Positions 62,843 through 64,000 of a stretch of DNA of 64,000 nt are shown piece by piece; the first letter of the stretch is position 1; the number at the start of each line of letters is the position of its first letter. Below the pieces are notes generated by a model. The model saw only the letters and a program-made list of their open reading frames with translations. It did not search any database and was not told where the DNA came from. The DNA is taken from the NCBI RefSeq assembly GCF_005402965.1, contig NZ_BJCF01000018.1, forward strand, positions 1-64,000. Direction: 5' to 3'. Source of the DNA: Dolichospermum planctonicum (lineage in GTDB: Bacteria; Cyanobacteriota; Cyanobacteriia; Cyanobacteriales; Nostocaceae). A program made the position numbers and the translations under genes.

Positions 62843-64000
62843 GTGAATCTACCTTTGATTACTCGTGCTGAACGACATAACAATCAGATAGCAATTGTTA
62901 CAGATAAAGAAGCATTTAGCTATCGTAATTTACTGGATATTTCTAGTCTAATTGCCACAGGTCTGCTGAAGGAGATAGAAGACTTACAAGAACAGAGAGT
63001 TGCTTTTCTCATCCCCCCAGGGTTTGAGTATGTGGCCACTCAGTGGGGAATTTGGCGGGCTGGAGGAATAGCTGTACCGCTTTGTGTTTCTCACCCTCGT
63101 CCAGAATTGGAGTATGTGATTACAAATTCAGGAGTATCAATTATTGTTGCTCATCCCCAATTTGAGGATACGCTACGAGCGATCGCTACTGAGAAAAATT
63201 TACCTTTGATTCTCACCTCACAAACACTGCCAAATCATGTTACCACCTTACCAAATGTAGATATTAAAAGACGGGCATTAATTCTCTATACCAGTGGGAC
63301 AACGGGTAAACCAAAAGGTGTAGTGACAACCCATGAGCATATTCAATCTCAAGTTACCAGTCTAATTACTGCTTGGGAATGGACATCGAATGACCGCATT
63401 TTAAATATACTGCCTTTACATCATATTCACGGTATTATCAACGTCCTCACCTGTGCTTTATGGGCTGGGGCTGAGTGTCACATATTCAGTAAATTTGATG
63501 CCCAAATCGTTTGGGATCGTATTTGTGACGGGGACTTAACCCTATTTATGGCAGTACCGACAATTTATGTAAAATTGATTACTGCTTGGGAAAATGCTAC
63601 TCAAGAACGTCAAACAAGCATGGGAGCAGGGTGTAAAAAAATGCGTTTGATGGTTTCTGGTTCAGCGGCTTTACCAGTGCAGGTGTTAGAAAAATGGCAA
63701 AGCATTAGCGGTCATTTCCTTCTGGAACGCTATGGAATGACGGAAATTGGTATGGCACTATCCAATTCTTTACATGATCAAAGATACCCAGGATACGTTG
63801 GTCAACCTTTACCGCAAGTGGAGGTGAGATTAGTAGATGAGAGTGGAGAATTAGTGTCATCAGGAACACCAGGGGAAATCCAAGTCAAAAGCCCTGGAGT
63901 GTTTTTAGAATATTGGCAAAACCCCCAAGCAACGGAAAAGGCATTTAGAGACGGCTGGTTTTGTACTGGAGATACCGCAATAGTTGAGAATGGCAACTAC
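62843..64000 (+). CDS. Acyl-CoA synthetase (AMP-forming), 5' part
   Basis: The reading frame starts with GTG at 62843 and stays open to the window end (386 codons seen; the family usually has about 500). It has the ANL-superfamily motifs: the P-loop ILYTSGTTGKPKGVVTTHEH, PLHHIHGIINVLTCALWAG, LLERYGMTEIGMAL, GYVGQPLPQVEVRLVD and WFCTGDTA. This combination fits the acyl- or malonyl-CoA synthetase branch (MatB-like, with HHIHG). The specific acid is not determined. The C-terminal domain lies beyond the window. Confidence 0.85.
   Translation, partial: MNLPLITRAERHNNQIAIVTDKEAFSYRNLLDISSLIATGLLKEIEDLQEQRVAFLIPPGFEYVATQWGIWRAGGIAVPLCVSHPRPELEYVITNSGVSIIVAHPQFEDTLRAIATEKNLPLILTSQTLPNHVTTLPNVDIKRRALILYTSGTTGKPKGVVTTHEHIQSQVTSLITAWEWTSNDRILNILPLHHIHGIINVLTCALWAGAECHIFSKFDAQIVWDRICDGDLTLFMAVPTIYVKLITAWENATQERQTSMGAGCKKMRLMVSGSAALPVQVLEKWQSISGHFLLERYGMTEIGMALSNSLHDQRYPGYVGQPLPQVEVRLVDESGELVSSGTPGEIQVKSPGVFLEYWQNPQATEKAFRDGWFCTGDTAIVENGNY

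Overview
The window looks like chromosomal DNA of a filamentous, heterocyst-type cyanobacterium (order Nostocales; a Dolichospermum/Aphanizomenon/Anabaena-like genome is my inference). The evidence is the nitrogen regulator NtcA, a CrtO-type carotene ketolase, a cyanobacterial group 1 sigma factor, several families otherwise known mainly from cyanobacteria (DUF3084, DUF2103, DUF3146, DUF2808), AT-rich sequence with frequent GCGATCGC (HIP1) octamers, and the short tandem heptanucleotide repeats typical of this group. I see no rRNA, tRNA or CRISPR array.

Layout. 0-5.6 kb: membrane-anchored WD40 protein, 2Fe-2S ferredoxin, TspO-like membrane protein, apolipoprotein N-acyltransferase. 5.7-8.3 kb: gyrA. 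9-17 kb: copper-chaperone-like protein, coiled-coil/TPR protein, FAD oxidoreductase, a gene remnant, clpS-DUF2103, a secreted protein, mnmE and a Cys4 mini-protein. 17.5-24.6 kb: accessory region with an orphan adenine methyltransferase and then a dense set of toxin-antitoxin modules, intact and broken (RelE-type, HigBA, two PIN/VapC-type, ParD remnant, MazE with truncated MazF, orphan antitoxin, Uma2 nuclease). The spacers here are built of one composite repeat family. The toxin-antitoxin block lies between the 3' end of a transketolase-family gene and a 139-bp direct copy of that 3' end. 24.7-30.6 kb: transketolase-like enzyme, cytochrome P450 and crtO. 30.8-32.6 kb: an AT-rich pair, an ABC-type AAA ATPase and a small PD-(D/E)XK-like protein, which is a candidate defence system. 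32.7-43.5 kb: housekeeping genes tpiA, folP, SPFH protein, polysaccharide export protein, a broken ABC ATPase, hisB, fabI, ntcA, DUF3084, yqgF-like and DUF3146. 44-45.7 kb: a second candidate accessory operon, a ParA-like ATPase lacking the signature lysine, an unknown helical protein and an Mrr-like nuclease. 45.8-53.2 kb: TPR protein, ferritin-like mini-protein, sigA with a 1.1-kb upstream gap, gyrB, miaA and a second HigB/HigA pair. 53.4-57.9 kb: the conserved rpmH-rnpA-PH protein-yidC-khpB-yceD cluster and a DUF2808 protein. 58.3-61.3 kb: pntA1-pntA2-pntB transhydrogenase. 61.5-64 kb: AlkB-like dioxygenase, a broken gene and the 5' part of an acyl-CoA synthetase.

How things fit together. 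The core genes serve DNA topology (gyrA, gyrB), transcription (sigA, ntcA), translation and tRNA modification (mnmE, miaA, rpmH, rnpA), membrane biogenesis (lnt, yidC, fabI) and redox balance (pnt). The recurring theme is repeat activity. Intergenic repeat sequence has been read into the coding frames of lnt and mnmE, supplies the start codons of miaA and the yqgF-like gene, interrupts the pnt operon spacer, and adjoins several gene remnants. The best candidates for undescribed systems are the two ATPase-nuclease cassettes (30.8-32.6 kb and 44.1-45.7 kb) and the way the toxin-antitoxin block is bounded.
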